Positions 16,899 to 30,400 of a stretch of DNA of 64,000 nt are shown in pieces. The DNA is from Immersiella caudata (Eukaryota; Ascomycota; Sordariomycetes; Sordariales; Lasiosphaeriaceae). The notes beneath the pieces are model-generated. The model ran no database searches. It had not been told where the DNA came from and saw only the letters and a list, made by a program, of their open reading frames with translations. Location: assembly GCA_030512335.1 (NCBI GenBank), contig JAULSU010000001.1:7998001-8062000 (forward strand), read 5' to 3'. Position 1 is the stretch's first letter; each line of letters begins with the position of its first letter. Both the position numbers and the translations under genes were made by a program.

Positions 16899-19800
16899 GG
16901 CTCAGAGACGCGACAATGCTTGGCATCTGCAGCGGAGGGATCATGGGTTGGTGACAATGTTCTGTGCAGAAGCCGGCGCGTGTTGATTGCGATGTTTCGA
17001 AAGTCGGGGTGGACTGAGAGTGAAAAGGGGAGACGGCTGGTGGCACTGTGGGAAGCGAGATGATATCAAAAGCTGGCGGTTTTCCAGTTTCGCGAGACTG
17101 GCGCCAGAAAATAGCGTGGACGCGGTGGCTTGGAACCAACTGCATGCGTCGATGGTCTCATGCAGCTCTTCTGGGTCTGGTGGGCTATCCCGTGACCCAA
17201 CCCGGCATCGCTGAATTTCATTTGGGGGCTTTGGCCACGGGATTGGTACCCCTACGGCGAGGCGATACCACTCTGGATGTGTCGCTTCTTGGCGGACCAG
17301 CAACAGGCTACCAGCGCTCGTCCAGGGAATGAGATATGTCAAGTGGATTCACGCGCCCAGGTTTCGACCCGCTGGCCCGGCAGCCGGATTTGGGAGCCCC
17401 TGATGCCGCAAGCACCCGCACGGCCGGAAATCTGGGGGTTTCACAAAGTCAACATCACTCCAAGTGGGAATGGCACTCGACGATCACGGAAGGCAATGAG
17501 GGTTTTGCGTGGTTTGAAGCAGCCACAATCGAGTCCGCTCGGTTCGACAACTTGGCGGGTATCTTCGTCTCTTCTCGTCGTCCAGCTCAACTCTCGACGC
17601 GTTCAGCATCAACCCACCCGCAGCGGGCAGGTCGTCAACTCCTATGCCTGCGCATACTGCTGGCCTTCTCGAGTTCAGAAGGAACGACACGGCGCAACAG
17701 GGTTCCAGGCCTTTTGCTCTTCATCGGTGGCCCGAGATCGAGCAAGTCTCCAGCGTCAGGCCTGCCATCACAGTCAAAGTTCGGACGCGCAGCACCTCAC
17801 CCCATGCAGGCTGCATTGGGTGCTCGATGCACCGCTCACCACGCTCATCGTTTGCTATGGGCTCTGCGACCCGGTCGTTTCGGTGTGAACTACCGCTATT
17901 GCTCATCTTTTGGTCTTTGCTGACTGTGGAAGAGTCGAATCACAAGCAATGCCTCGAGGGTGTTCAGCATACATGATCACTTCATCGATGACGGATGGCA
18001 CACAGCCAAGGCCATTCCAAGGGATCTGCCGACAGCGCCTCATGAAACAACAACGATCGGTATGTTGAGTCGCTCGGGGTGGGCTCCATATTTCCGTCTG
18101 GTTGAGGCTTTCCACTCGTCTTGGTGGTTGATATCATGGCTACGTCGGCCTGAGAGACCGACCTACCGCAAACTGACACGACCGCAGATTTGAGGGACTG
18201 GATGCAGGCCCCGAGATCAGCTGACCCGATCCCCACTAAAGCGCCTCATCACAGTCCACCGCGATACCATCGTCTTTATGCAGGCTGCGATAGCACGTTG
18301 GGCCTACCTCCGACCAGTATCGACGAGGGAAACGAAGAAGCAAGAGACGGATCATCAACTAGGGATCACGGCTGCGTCTATTCGGCCTCAATGGGTTGAT
18401 CAAGGTCTTTCCATTGATCAACTGGAGATTACATCCAGGCCCAGCCCGCCCGCCACACCCGCCGAAAGACCCGCCCGCCACACCGCGACGACGCGCCGCA
18501 GAGGCCGAAGCTGCGTGCAGGAAGTACGCTTCACCTTTGCCGGTTCTCCAACAGCCCGCAGGGCTCATATCGCCCACGACACGCCACGAACACTATCACT
18601 AGCAGCAACCTGCATACCACGGAGGAAGCCGAGATACCACAGTGGGATCACGTCCACGATCCGATGCACGCACTGTCCCGGTCGGGGATCGGGAGATCGG
18701 ATCCGCGCAAACGGTGCCGGCACCGTTCCAATGCCCCCAAGTACCGGTACAAGCAAGCTGCCCCGACCGTTTCGGCCGGTATTTCCTCCGGAGATTCAAC
18801 AAAACACTGCCGGCCGGCTGCCTAGTCTTCAACGGTAGAGGGCTGCATATCGACATTGCCGCCACGCCAGACAAAAAGCAACAACTTGACCCAATCGAAA
18901 TCGCATCGCCTGCACCCTCACGCCGGCGACCCCCGCCATCTTTGGCCCCTCACCCTGCGCCTCAGTTCGTATCCCCTCATCATCCTCGACGTCGGCTTGG
19001 TGGTGGCGCTACCGTCACCTGTGCGCGGTCTGTTTTGGAGGCATCGGCGTCCGCAAAGGCAGCGCCAGTCCTAACAACGACCGCGCTGCATGTCTCGAGC
19101 AAAAAATGTCTTGTATTTTTGCGAGGGGTCAAAAATGATGGGGAAGGGAAGAGCGGCTAAATCGTGCGGCATTGTATGAGGCGCTGAGCGTCCAATAGTT
19201 CAGCTGCCAGCGCACTGCCGGCAACGAATGGCGGCACGTCTTGCAGCACCTGGTCGAGGCATTTTTACTGCGCGGCTCATTTTGCTTTTACTCACAGAAG
19301 GACTGTGCGTTTTGTCTCGCCAAGACAACCACTTTGGTCCATCTCGGTCGAACACATCATTGCGGTGGCTTAACGGCGGCACTTGTCCAGATTGTGCAAG
19401 CTGTGCAAGCCGTGTCCGAGATCCAAAGATCTGTCGAGATCGGGTTGGATCAAGCCGGATCCAGTTCCATCATAGCTGCCATCAGCGCGTCACCCAGCCA
19501 AGTCGATCGAGATGCCAACAGTTCAATGAACACGATTACATTCCATCGTCTACTCAAGCTCAAATGTAAGTAAACACGCGCTGGTATCTGGTCGCTCCAG
19601 TCTAGAGAACATTGCCATGCCAAAGATCCTGTTCCACCCCTGAGGCCCATCTCACTCCAGCTCAGCCACCCAAAATGATGAGCCCAATCCCCAAGCCAAA
19701 AAAACAAAAAACAATGCTCCTATAATATGCAAAAAGTGGCACATAGTATGCCTTCATCAGAAGAAGATGCCCCTCCACAACCATGACTTGGTACTCCATT

Positions 19801-20047
19801 AGCACCAGCGGCCGCCTCAAACGAGATATTCCCAAAATATGTGTACAGAAGTATATCCAAAGGTAAAAACACCTTGTCGTAAAGTCGTGTGAACGCGCTC
19901 TCTTTGTGTTGTTTCTGCTATGCGTCCCCATCTGTGCCGTGGGTTTCGCCATGCACACTGGCCGCGTCGTGCATTGTTTTTCTGTGTGTCATCGAGTAAG
20001 ACACCTTGACCATCCCATCCACCTCATGATGACCAAAGATGATCAAC
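16899..20047. other. Gene-poor stretch, 3.1 kb
   Basis: Many open but overlapping frames on both strands are rich in Arg, Ser, Pro and Cys and show no domain or signal peptide; I take them as chance frames in GC-rich DNA. An 18-bp perfect palindrome lies at 18710-18727. The right end (about 19700-20047) is probably the 3' untranslated region of the glucan synthase gene. Confidence 0.45.
18710..18727. repeat. 18-bp perfect palindrome
   Basis: AACGGTGCCGGCACCGTT reads the same on both strands. Such long perfect dyads are rare by chance and can be dimer-binding sites, but there is no gene start nearby to tie it to. Confidence 0.7.
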
Positions 20048-23000
20048 TCAAGGCTTAGAAACCTGCTCCTTCCTAAAAAACTTAAAGAACCCAATCGGCA
20101 ACACCAACTGCAACACTAAGCAAACCCAAAAGAACGGCCTCCCCAAACCAGGAAGAACCCCCTCCGAAAAGTCCGGAAAGACATCCCCCGGTCCGATCTT
20201 ATGCGGCGCCGTAGCCCTCGCCAATATTGTGAATCCCGATCCGAGAATCTGCGCCGCGATAAGGGTAGCCGCTAAGTGTTGACGCGTGAGCGTCAACAGT
20301 AAAACCATGCCGAGGCCTACGCCTTGGATTGTATCGAGGAGACCGAGCCAGAGCCAGAGGGTGCGCGAGGCGAGTGCAGAGAGTACAGCGGAGCCAAGCC
20401 AGGGGAGATACAACCCGATACCGGATGTTCCCCAGAGCATTTGCGCCCAGCGGGGGGCGCCTAGGCCGATGGCGAACAGCGGGACGATCCAAGGGTGGGT
20501 TTTGGATAGGAAGGAGAAGAGCCAGAGGAGGAGGGCCCAGAAGACGGCGAAGAAGCCGATGGCGAGGACGAGAACGGCAGGACCGGGGAGGGATTTGGTG
20601 CTGAACAAAAATTCCCAGCTGCGGCCGTAGTTTGTGGTGAGCCAGTAGTTTTGGACGATGACGTAGAAGAAGAACCAGGGGATGACGTGCCGGCGGAGGA
20701 GGGACATGTAGAAGGAGGGGATGGTGTCGGGCATTTGGCGGTAGTAGTCGGGGAGACCGACGAAGGTGACGTAGCCGATGGCCCAGAGGATAAAGGCGAT
20801 GGGGACGGTGATGACGAGGACGACGGGGACCTTGTTTGCGATGAAGGCGCCGTTGACGAGGCCAGTGGGCGTCTGCGCGGTGATGAGGCTGCCCCAGAAC
20901 CACAATGCAATAATATACAGTTGCTGGATGCCCTGGATGACAGCGGCGCGGAAGATCCAAGTCATGATAGGGGCACCACCTATTGTTGTCAGCGTCAACG
21001 TTCTCAACTCAGCGCAGAGCGACAACCTCCAAGCAAACAAAGACAAAGAGAACCAACAGAGATAACATACCTTCATCCCCAAAATTCATCGCAAAAAACA
21101 ACGCCCCGCTAGATGCCCCCGTAGCATACAATGCCGTAGCCGTATTCTGCATCGCGGCCCTCGACCCCTCCGGCAAAAACGGCGTAACACCAAGCAGCAA
21201 GAACGCCAACCCATAAAACAGCCAAGGCAACGAAAGCGAGTACAGCGCCGAGAACCGACGGAACATGAGCCACCACAGCGCAGACGTCACGGCGTATGTG
21301 CCCGCTACGATGTAGAGCTGCATCTCTGACTGACCGGCTTCACCGACGAGCAGAACGATCTGGTATGAGTTGGCGGACATGATCTGACCGAGGGCGAGGA
21401 TGAGGGAGTAGACGGGCCAGTCGCCGAGGCGGATAGAGAGAAGCTTCTTGAGACCGGTTGGGGGCTTGTATCCGTCGCCGAGGAGGAACTCATCATCGCG
21501 ATCCGGTCCTCCACGCTGATCATCGTCGTGCTCGTCATCCGAGGGGGCGATACTCTGTATGCTCGTCACACTTGTAACCCTGGACTGTCTCTTCTTCTGC
21601 AAGGTGTTCGGCGGGCTGTTGTTTCGGCTCGGGCCTGGGCTGCGCGTGCGTCCCAGTTTGGCGTCACGGAAGTCCTTGGCCCACTTCTTCTCGCTGGCCT
21701 TGAGGTAGTCGTCGATGCATAGATCGGTATCCGAGTTCTTAGCGTTTAGACCTCCAAGCTTCTGCTCAAAGTCGTTGTAGTACTCCCCAGTGCTGTCGGT
21801 GAAGAAGGGGTCGACCTTCTGCAGCTTGAAGTCGTGACGGTCTCCGACGACATCAACGACAGACAGGCGCGAGCTGTTTCGGTTCCGGTCCTGGTAGATC
21901 TGCATGGCATTAGGCCGCGCCTGGGCATTGTAGATGCCAAACTGGTGCGGTCGCGTGTCCGACTCGTCGGGAGACATGATGCGCATGGCGAACGTGTCGA
22001 CACTGAGACGAGACTGGTTGGGATCATTAATAGCAAGTGTCGCAATGCTAGTAACCGAAGACGCCGCAGACTGGTTCGCATACAGCGGGTTCGGCCGCGT
22101 CATCAGTGGCTCATCGTTGAACTCATCACCGCGCATCGGGGGCGTGTCAGAAAAGGGGTTCGACACCGACCGACGTCCCTGCTCGGCATCATGATCCGTC
22201 TCAGTAATAAACGGCACTGAAAGGCTCGACGCGCGGGAATGGCGGTTGGAGTTCCTCGGCGTGTTGTCATAATCCATATCATCATACGACCTCGTGTTGC
22301 GGAAGTCAGTGGTGGACGGCACAGCGAGCAGCGATCCAGACGTAATCCGCCTGCTCTTCCTCTTCTCCCTGTTGTGCAGACGAATCGACTCGCTCTGGAG
22401 CTTGTCAAGATCCTCCACCCACTGCGCGACGGGGAATCGCTGCTTGGCGCTCCACGCTCTCATCTTCTGGCGATTCTTGGGCTTGCACTCGAGCGCGCTG
22501 ACGATGGCCTCGCGGAATTGATGAAGCAAATGCTGCGGCGCCGTCGACTCAACCGTGTACCAGAAACCAGGCATCTGACCCAGACCACCAACGCGCGCAC
22601 CAACGCCGAGGGCGCCCTTGCGACCGAACTCGACAGCGACAAGACCAAAGGGCTCGTCGCGCGAGGGGATCAGCGCGAACTCAGCTCCACTGAAGATGTA
22701 AGGCGGGAGAGACGTAAACTCAGGCTTGCTAAACACCCGCTTCGGGTATTTCTCCATGAGCTTCGACAGCTTCAGCGCCGCAAACTTGCCATAGAGATCG
22801 ATCACAGGACCGACGCAGATCAGCTGCGTGGTAGGATACTTCTCCAGAATCGAAGGGAAGATATCAGCGATGAGATCCACGCCCTTCTGGAGCGACCATC
22901 GTCCAACGAACACAAACAGCTCAGCATTCGGGTTGACCTCCAAACCAGCCCACTCCTGAGCCTGCTTCCTCAAATCACCACGCTTGGATTCGGCCTCGAG

Positions 23001-26000
23001 ATCGATGACAACATCCTTCTCCTTGACCTCCTCATCGCGGGACCACTCGGCAGTATCGCTCGGGTCAGGATTCGGCAGCTGGCCAATCTTGGATAGGCCC
23101 CAAAAGATAGGGTACCGGGCGTATGATCGATCACCATATTTCTTGGAGACACCAACGGCGCCGAAGCCCTTCTGGTGGACACGCAAGTAACTGGCGCCGG
23201 CGTGGAGCAGGTTGAACACGGAGCCGAACTGCACGTACTCCTTCACGACCTCCGGGTCCAGGTTGAACACCTCGCAGACTTCCTTGGACTCTTCAGGGGT
23301 GCGCATCGGCCACATGCCCTGGAATTCGGCGTTGTGGAGCGAAAGCGCACAGGGAATCGTGCGATCGGGGAGCAGATACAGCGGAGCGGCCGCACCGTGG
23401 TAATCGTTGATGTGGTACAGATCAGGATCGAACCGGCGGATGGTCTCAGCGATGCAGTAGTTCCACGCCGAGTAGTAGATGGCCGAGTCGATGTCATCCA
23501 TGCGTGGCGGGTACGGGTCCGACTTGGTTTGCTGGCGGAAAATCGGCGCATCGAGAAGCACGTACGTGATGTTTTGCACCTGATGGTACTGCACCTCGAT
23601 CTCGTACTCCTTGCCCATGATGGGAACATACATGGGCTCGCCGCGTTGGTCGATGGGATAGTCGATGCCGCCAACACAAGGGACGACCCAGATCAAGTCT
23701 TGGTGGTCGAGCGCCTTGCCCATGAGCTGCGCCATCACACCGAGGCCACCGATCTTGATCTTGATGTTCCAGTCGTCAATGTTGTACTCCATCGTGGCGA
23801 TGATGACCTTTCTGCGCTTGTTGGCCATGGCTCCTAGCTCCATGCCCTCTTCGTCCTTGTGGCGGAAGTTCTCGAAGGTGGCGCTCAACCGATTGCCAAC
23901 ATTGCGCAGCGGCGAGCGACCACGGCGCTTCTTAAATCCGATTTTGTTGACCTTGACCTTGTAGAAGGAGCCCATGAAGATCCACACAGAGACAAGACCG
24001 CCCACCACAGGAAGGACGGCAAGCAGGATGAACAGCAGGATCTGCACCCACATGTTGCCTTGGGGCTCCTTTGTGAAGGTGAGCGTCCGATCGTCGAAGA
24101 TCAGCTTGTACGACAGGGCAGGCATCGGCGGAGGTCCGGAGGCGTTGAGGACATTGAGAGCGAGCGACGAAGGCGGCATGCGGTCGAGGACGCCATCGAA
24201 GTCAACATCACCGTACACGAAACCAGCATCGGGCTTCTGGTCGGGGTTCATGCCCCAAATGTTCAGCTGGAACTGCGTCGGCCACTCATCCATCAGGTGC
24301 ACCTCCCATCGGCCGTCCTCAGTCAAGGCAAACTTGTTCTTGATGCCAGCGTCGAAGCCGAACTTGTTCATGGTGCCGTGCGCGAAAATGTGCGGGAACC
24401 GCCGCGCCTTTTGAGGAGTGCTGTCGCCCTCCTGGATGAAGGAACTGCTGGACAGCCTCTGAGACCAGTATTGCACAATGACGTGGTCGCCGTCCCATTC
24501 CTGGAGCTTGGTGCCGGACCACGGCAAGTTGGTGATCTTCTCCTTGCCTCCCTTGTAGTCCTTCCACTCACTCCACGAGGACCGCCAGTTGGTCGAGTAG
24601 CGCCACTTATCTGCTCCCGCGGCGGCGTGGTTGACAATAAGATCGTTGCCCTCCTTCGTGAGGAGCGTGGTCGAGTAGTTGGCGGATTCGGGGAAGACGA
24701 TGGGGTTGTTCGGCTTGCCCACGCGGAGGAAGAAGTGGTCTGTAGCGTTGGTAGAACCACCATTTACCGCCCGAGGCGACTTGACCGTGATCTGGTGGAG
24801 ACCGTCGTTGACATCGGTCAGGACGGCGGTGAACTTCCAGTTGGAGGCGATGTTGCCGATGAGGTCTGGCCGGATCGGGGTCTCAGTCATGTTCGAGCAG
24901 ACGACTCCGCTCAACTTTGCATTCCCACCAGACTCGACCGTTGACGAGATGGAGATGGAGTTTTGCACGCTTTGGCAGTCCATGGCCTCGGAGAACTCCA
25001 TCTCAAGCTCAACGGAACCCTTGGCCTCATCCGAGTTGATCGAAGCGTCATGGCCAGGGTTGAACTTGGTGATCATAGGCGGCGGGCCCTCCCAATTCGC
25101 AGCAAGGACGTAGGCGCGGAACTCGAAGGGCTTCATAGTGATCTTGGAGATGCAGCCGCTGTTATCCGGCAAGCCCGCAAAACCGAAGCTGAAGGTCGAA
25201 TTCCCGAGTGTGATCTCATCGTACGGCGAAAAGAGGTTCTTGACCCTGGAGCCCGCGACAAAAGGCGAGTAAAAGGCCTTCTTTTCGTCGCTGCAGTCGA
25301 AGGTGTAGTCGGTAGTCTCATTTTCGTTGTGATAGACGAGCCAAACCGGGTCTGTCGCAAACTCGCTGCCCTGGACCCCCGGCTGGAAAGCACGGGCGAC
25401 CGACCAGATACCCAGCTCAGTCTGTGTTATGTTGCTGAAGGGCAGCTGGACAAAGTGGGTTTGGTTGCTGAGCGGCTGGAGCAGCCACGCGTCGACGAAG
25501 GTGTCGTATTTTTCGCGCATGTGGTACATTGACTTCATGATGTTGCGGATGGGGGCTGAGGGATCGCGGTGATCCAGGCTGGCCTTGGGGTCCTCGCAGC
25601 CGTGTCGGGCTTTGTCGATCAGGCTGTCCCAGGCCTTGTATTGCGAGCTGTTGCCCGCATGGCATCCATGGAGCTTCCAAGCCTGGCTAGCCGTGAATGT
25701 TTGCCGACCAAAGATGTAGTTGTCGGCGGTGCTGTCGAGAATGTAGAACTCCTGTTCCTCTCCGTAGAAGACGAGCGGGATGCCCGGCATGTGCAGCGTC
25801 ATTAAGAACAGGCCCAGCATCATGCGATCAGAGCCTTGCTTGATGCCTGGCCACCGGAACACGTCCTGGTTCATGGTGCCGTACATATGGCGTGGGTCAA
25901 ACTTGCCCGTGTTCGGGTTGACCATGTCGTTGGTAAGGAGAAACCGGCCCCACATATCGACCCAGTTAGGGGGCACATCAAAGCCAGCCTCCAGATTTCC

Positions 26001-27417
26001 GTCCATACCGACAAACCTCGTAAGAAAGCGGTAGGTGGAGTAGTGGAAAGCACCAGCATCGAGCGCGTTCTTACCCTCGTCGCGAATCGTGAGGTTGCCT
26101 GCCTTGTTGAGGAGCGCCGTGGTGAGATTCATCGCATCCGCCGTGAGAACAGGGCGCACCGTGGAGCCCTGATCACCCTCGCGACCTCTGCCGATGTAAA
26201 TCGAGCCGTAATCGTTACCGCCCGTGATCTCTCCAGGGAGGAAGAAGTTGTCCTTGCCGTGCTCCTTGGCGCACTTGCGAACGGCCTCATTGTGCCCAGC
26301 GAGCGCGTCAACCGTAATCTGTGTGGCCTTGTCAAAACGGAATCCGTCGATGTCGAGCATGATGATGGTGAGACAGGAAAAGAGCGCAATCTTGTCGCGA
26401 ACGGTGGGCACCCATTCTCTGAGTCGGTCTTGGACGCTGGCGAATTTGGCCAAGGAGCGCTGCCAATCGGGAAAGACTCCAAAAGCCTCGATATCTCCAT
26501 AGTGGTCAAATTCGCTGTCATAGCAGCCTTTGAGACCTGTCACCTCTTGTGGAACAAGCTCGCCCTTCTCGTCGTAGAACCGCGGATATTCGCACGTATC
26601 CAGGTACTTCTCGTTGGACGGTTGGAAATCGAGGTAATGGCGCGAGCCCTTGTAATTCACTTTGTGTTCTTTGATCGTGAAGGGAGCCGTTACGTTCTCG
26701 AAGCCCTCGAACGCGAGAAGATCGCTCATGCTGCAGCAAAAGCGCGTCAGCCAATTCCAAGCTCGCCGCGCTTATCCTGAGACATTGTAAGACTTACGTA
26801 GAGAACGTGTGATCCAGCATCACATACATTCCCCGCTCGTGGACAGCATCCACCATTTCTTGCCAGTCTTTGATCGTACCGTAGTGGGGGTCGAGGAGCG
26901 TCAGATCTACGGGCTGCCAATGTGTTAGCCAGGGGGGAAGCTCCTAGACGCACCATACTCACCGAGTACGAATCCACACCCCATGGAAGGTTGATGAAGG
27001 GAGAACCAGCGATGTAGATGGCCTGCGGAGCAAAAGTCAGCAAACATCGGCCAAACCCCACCCGCGATCACGAACCTTCATCCCCATCCCCTGAATGTAA
27101 TCCAAGCTATCCACCAAGCCCTGCAAGTCGCCGCCGTGCCGGAGCTGGTTGCTGGTGACATCCTGTTCGTAGACCGTGCCATTGATGTCGTTATTTGATG
27201 GGTCGCCATCGGCGAGCCTGTCTAGGAAGAGCGTGTAAAATGGAAATCGCCAGCTCTCCGGCGAGGGGAAGTATGTGTGCCCCGGTCGTTCGGCCGAGTA
27301 GTCTAAAGGATCTGTTGCTTCTTTGTTCATATTAAGATTATACGCCTCATAGGCCGCATCGTAGCGTAGGCCGTTGGCCACGGCCGCTAATGCGCAGGTA
27401 AGGAGAACGGCCGCCAT
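20048..27417 (-). CDS. ags1: Cell-wall alpha-1,3-glucan synthase
   Basis: Five exons on the minus strand: 27417-27076, 27022-26963, 26913-26798, 26730-21071 and 20979-20048. They encode 2,369 residues, the usual size for the family. A signal peptide (AAVLLTCALAAVANG) is followed by an extracellular GH13 amylase-like domain (SPFINLPWGVDSYS, IDGFRFDKATQ near residue 300, FFLPGEITGG near 340, GIPLVFYGEEQ). A membrane segment follows at about residue 1065 (WVQILLFILLAVLPVVGGL). Then comes an intracellular GT5 glycogen-synthase-like domain with KIKIGGLGVMAQLMGKALDH near 1160, HINDYHGAA, FVGRWSLQKGVDLI and SRDEPFGLVAVEFG. A Ser-rich linker leads to a C-terminal multi-span region from about 1935, thought to export the chain. 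The family makes alpha-1,3-glucan of the fungal wall, which in pathogens masks beta-glucan. The four introns, three near the 5' end, restore the frame exactly. Confidence 0.96.
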
Positions 27418-30400
27418 GGTGAAGTGCGGTCACGCCCAATCGGGCGGAGTTAGGAAGAAGCTCGTGGTTCTCGCGAAGGAGCCGCAGTCCCGAAGTTCGG
27501 GAGGGCGATCGTCGACAAGAGGAAATCACGAACGGCGGCTTATTCTAAGCAGCAACGTCCAGTCGACGTGTGAGCTCTGGTCACAATGTGTGACGAAAAG
27601 TTGGGGGGAGATGCAAAGCACGGGAAGCAAGAGAAGCCGAAGCGGCAGCTTCAGCTGCCAATGTATTTATTCAGGCGCATCAGCCAGAGGGACCTGGAGG
27701 ATCACAGCAGGTAGGGGGGGTTGGTTGGAGAAGCCACACCCGAAAGAGGTCGACATCCCAGCGTCGAATCAAGGGAGACCCTTGACGAAGGCATGAACAT
27801 GGACCAGAGGCAGGGTATGCAGAACAGTCAGCGCCGGAAGATGCTGCAGAAGTGACCTGCCTGCTTGTGCTGAGCAGGGACTTCTGCCACGCCGGTAAAG
27901 GAGGTCTGCTCCATTGGGCGGAGCTGGCAGGGAAGCTTGGCTGCAGCGCTGCCCGGTTGTCGCTAAAGCCGCCAAAGGGTTGCGTCCCATCCCGTCCTGA
28001 CGACTTCTTCGCGCTGACTACTCTGCTTCTCGGCACAGCCTCGTCTTCGGGGCCCGCGAATAGGTGCCACTGCCGCCACTTGACGCAGACGCGAATGCAA
28101 ATCCTCGAAAAGCTGTTAGACAGGATGTGGATATCCGTCGAAGCCACCGTTCCAGTTCTCCGCTTGGGGGCCCAGAAGATCCCCGACCGAGGGACATATG
28201 GAACCATTCAGCTGGCGCTCCAAAGAGGGGTCGGGCACTCGCCAACGAGCGATTCAACACGCAACAGCGTCTCAGGTTCGTAGGGCTGTGTTAGACCGAC
28301 ACCCCCGGCTGATAACCCCTCACCCTACGGCCCTGTGCACTTGGGTGTGTGGAAATCGTCGCGATATGCGCAGCACTAGGACGATGCTGACGGATAACTC
28401 GGCGCATCCCTACTTAGCTCCAACGTCTTGGTGAAAACATAGCTGGCTGGTAGCGGGGTCAGTTTGACAGTTTCGACATGCATGTTTTCGGAGAAGGCGC
28501 TGAAAGATGGGTTGTGGAAAGCGGAAAGCTGCTTGCCGGCCCATTGAGGTGGTGGGCGGGGTCCGGCCCAGACCGTTTCCGCCGCCAGTCAAGTGCTGGA
28601 AATGTCAGCACCGCCCCATGCCCAAGCCAGCAAGCCGCATCCCATCCATCAGCCCCGTGGGACCAAAGATCTAGGGTAAAAATGAACCAAAGGAAGCGCG
28701 TTCACTTTCCGGGCCAGGCGAGCGAGAACTTTCCCGCCGCAGGGTCTGCAAGCAACCACAACCGCACGCCACCGCCGATGTGGGCCTGAATGTCTGACTG
28801 TGCCATGCCGCGTCGGAGCTCACTGGACAATTTACCGCACTTGCGGTGAGAACGTTGCACGACGCGTGGGGCAAAGAGGGCCAGGCCCAGTATCCAGTGA
28901 AGCCACCGCTTGCTCGTGCGATTGACGTTGGACAATTCAGGGATGGGAAGCTCTTCCATCACGTCATCCCGTCAAAGCTCGTGGCTTCGCTCCGGCATCG
29001 ATCGAGTCGCAAATTCTGCAGCGTATAGAAGTCGCCCCACCGCTGACGCTGAGTTTCGACAAGTGCTCGGCCATCTTGTTTGATCCTGGGATCTAGTTTC
29101 CTACCTTCCGTTAGGAGCAGAAGCTGACCACAGACAAGCCGGCTCTATCCCGGTCCAGCGGCGAGAGGTAGAGACGGCGGACGGTCCGGGTCCGGAGCGG
29201 CAATATGGGCGTAGGGCAAGAACGCTAACTACATGGCTTTGCAGTTCCCCTCAAGGGTAGGTTGCTGCTCGCTAGCGATGCCCTGTGGGGGAACCTGGCG
29301 TTCGTGAAGACGATGGGAGGGGCGGGAACGCGCAGCAATGTCGGTGATCCAAGGGGTCGGCAGCCCAGTCGCGATCTGTTTTCTGAATGCCATATCTGTC
29401 TGATATGCCGGAAGATAGGTTCTCGGGGCCAGGCATGATGGCGATATGGCTGTGGGGACAACAAATGGTGCTGAGGAAGCATCTTTCGCGCACAGCAGCC
29501 TGTGTGGGGTTGAAAGAAACTTTAGCCCTAGCATGGGGGGTAGCTCTATCTTTGATCCAGACCCACCACCTGTAGTGGTCCTCTGATTGGGCCAATAGTG
29601 CCTCCATCCGGGGACCTCGGCGGCCGCTTAGCGGAAATTAAGCTCTTCTCGTCAGCCGTGACGCCAGTTCTGGCCATGACCCACAGTGGGTGAGAGCCTC
29701 GAAAGATTGTCCACGATACGAATCTGAACACACGATGAAACAACAACCTATCAACACAGCTACGAATTCGTGTCGCCTGCCTGGAACTGCAATGGAATCT
29801 TTGACACCTCATCACAACATTTTTGCGCATGCGCGAGCTTTGCCCATCACAATGAGTCGCCCTGGGACCAAGGCAGTGCCGCAGGTTGAGGGGTAACCTG
29901 ACACGGGATCGCACCCCTGCGCTCACCGACCTTCAGGGCATGCCCGCTGAACTCAACGCCGCACATGGCTCGAGCCTCGCGCTGCCTTGGCGAGAGTGAC
30001 GACTTGACAGGTGCTCGGATTTCTGGCCTTGGACGCCGGCTGCTCACGAATGAGGCAAGTTCAATCCGAGTGTGAAGTTTCGAAGATAGTTGGAAGGATG
30101 CAATGCCCGATTTTATCGTCATAAACGCCCAGAGCTGACAAACACGCATTTAGGCAAAAACCTACGCCTCCGAGAATAACGAACTGGAGAAACCCCTGAA
30201 CGCTGGCCTGCTGCGCGTTTGCTGCCGACAGCGTGGAATGGCTGCGAGCGCGGCCATTCGGCACGCTTCGATCTTCCTCTCAGCGTGTGTTTGATGAGGC
30301 TCTTGGCCCCCAACATCGACGCCGAAAAGTCGACGGCTCCACAATCGGGATGTTGCTTGCACTTATTTTTAGAGGCGAGGATGGACCACGGTGCTAGGGT

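Noticed and set aside
16899..20047. Several 100-200-codon frames on both strands
   Set aside because: They overlap each other, lack domains and have low-complexity Arg/Ser/Pro composition.
20199..20960. 253-codon His/Arg/Pro-rich frame inside the glucan synthase gene
   Set aside because: It is a shifted reading of the membrane-spanning last exon of the synthase.
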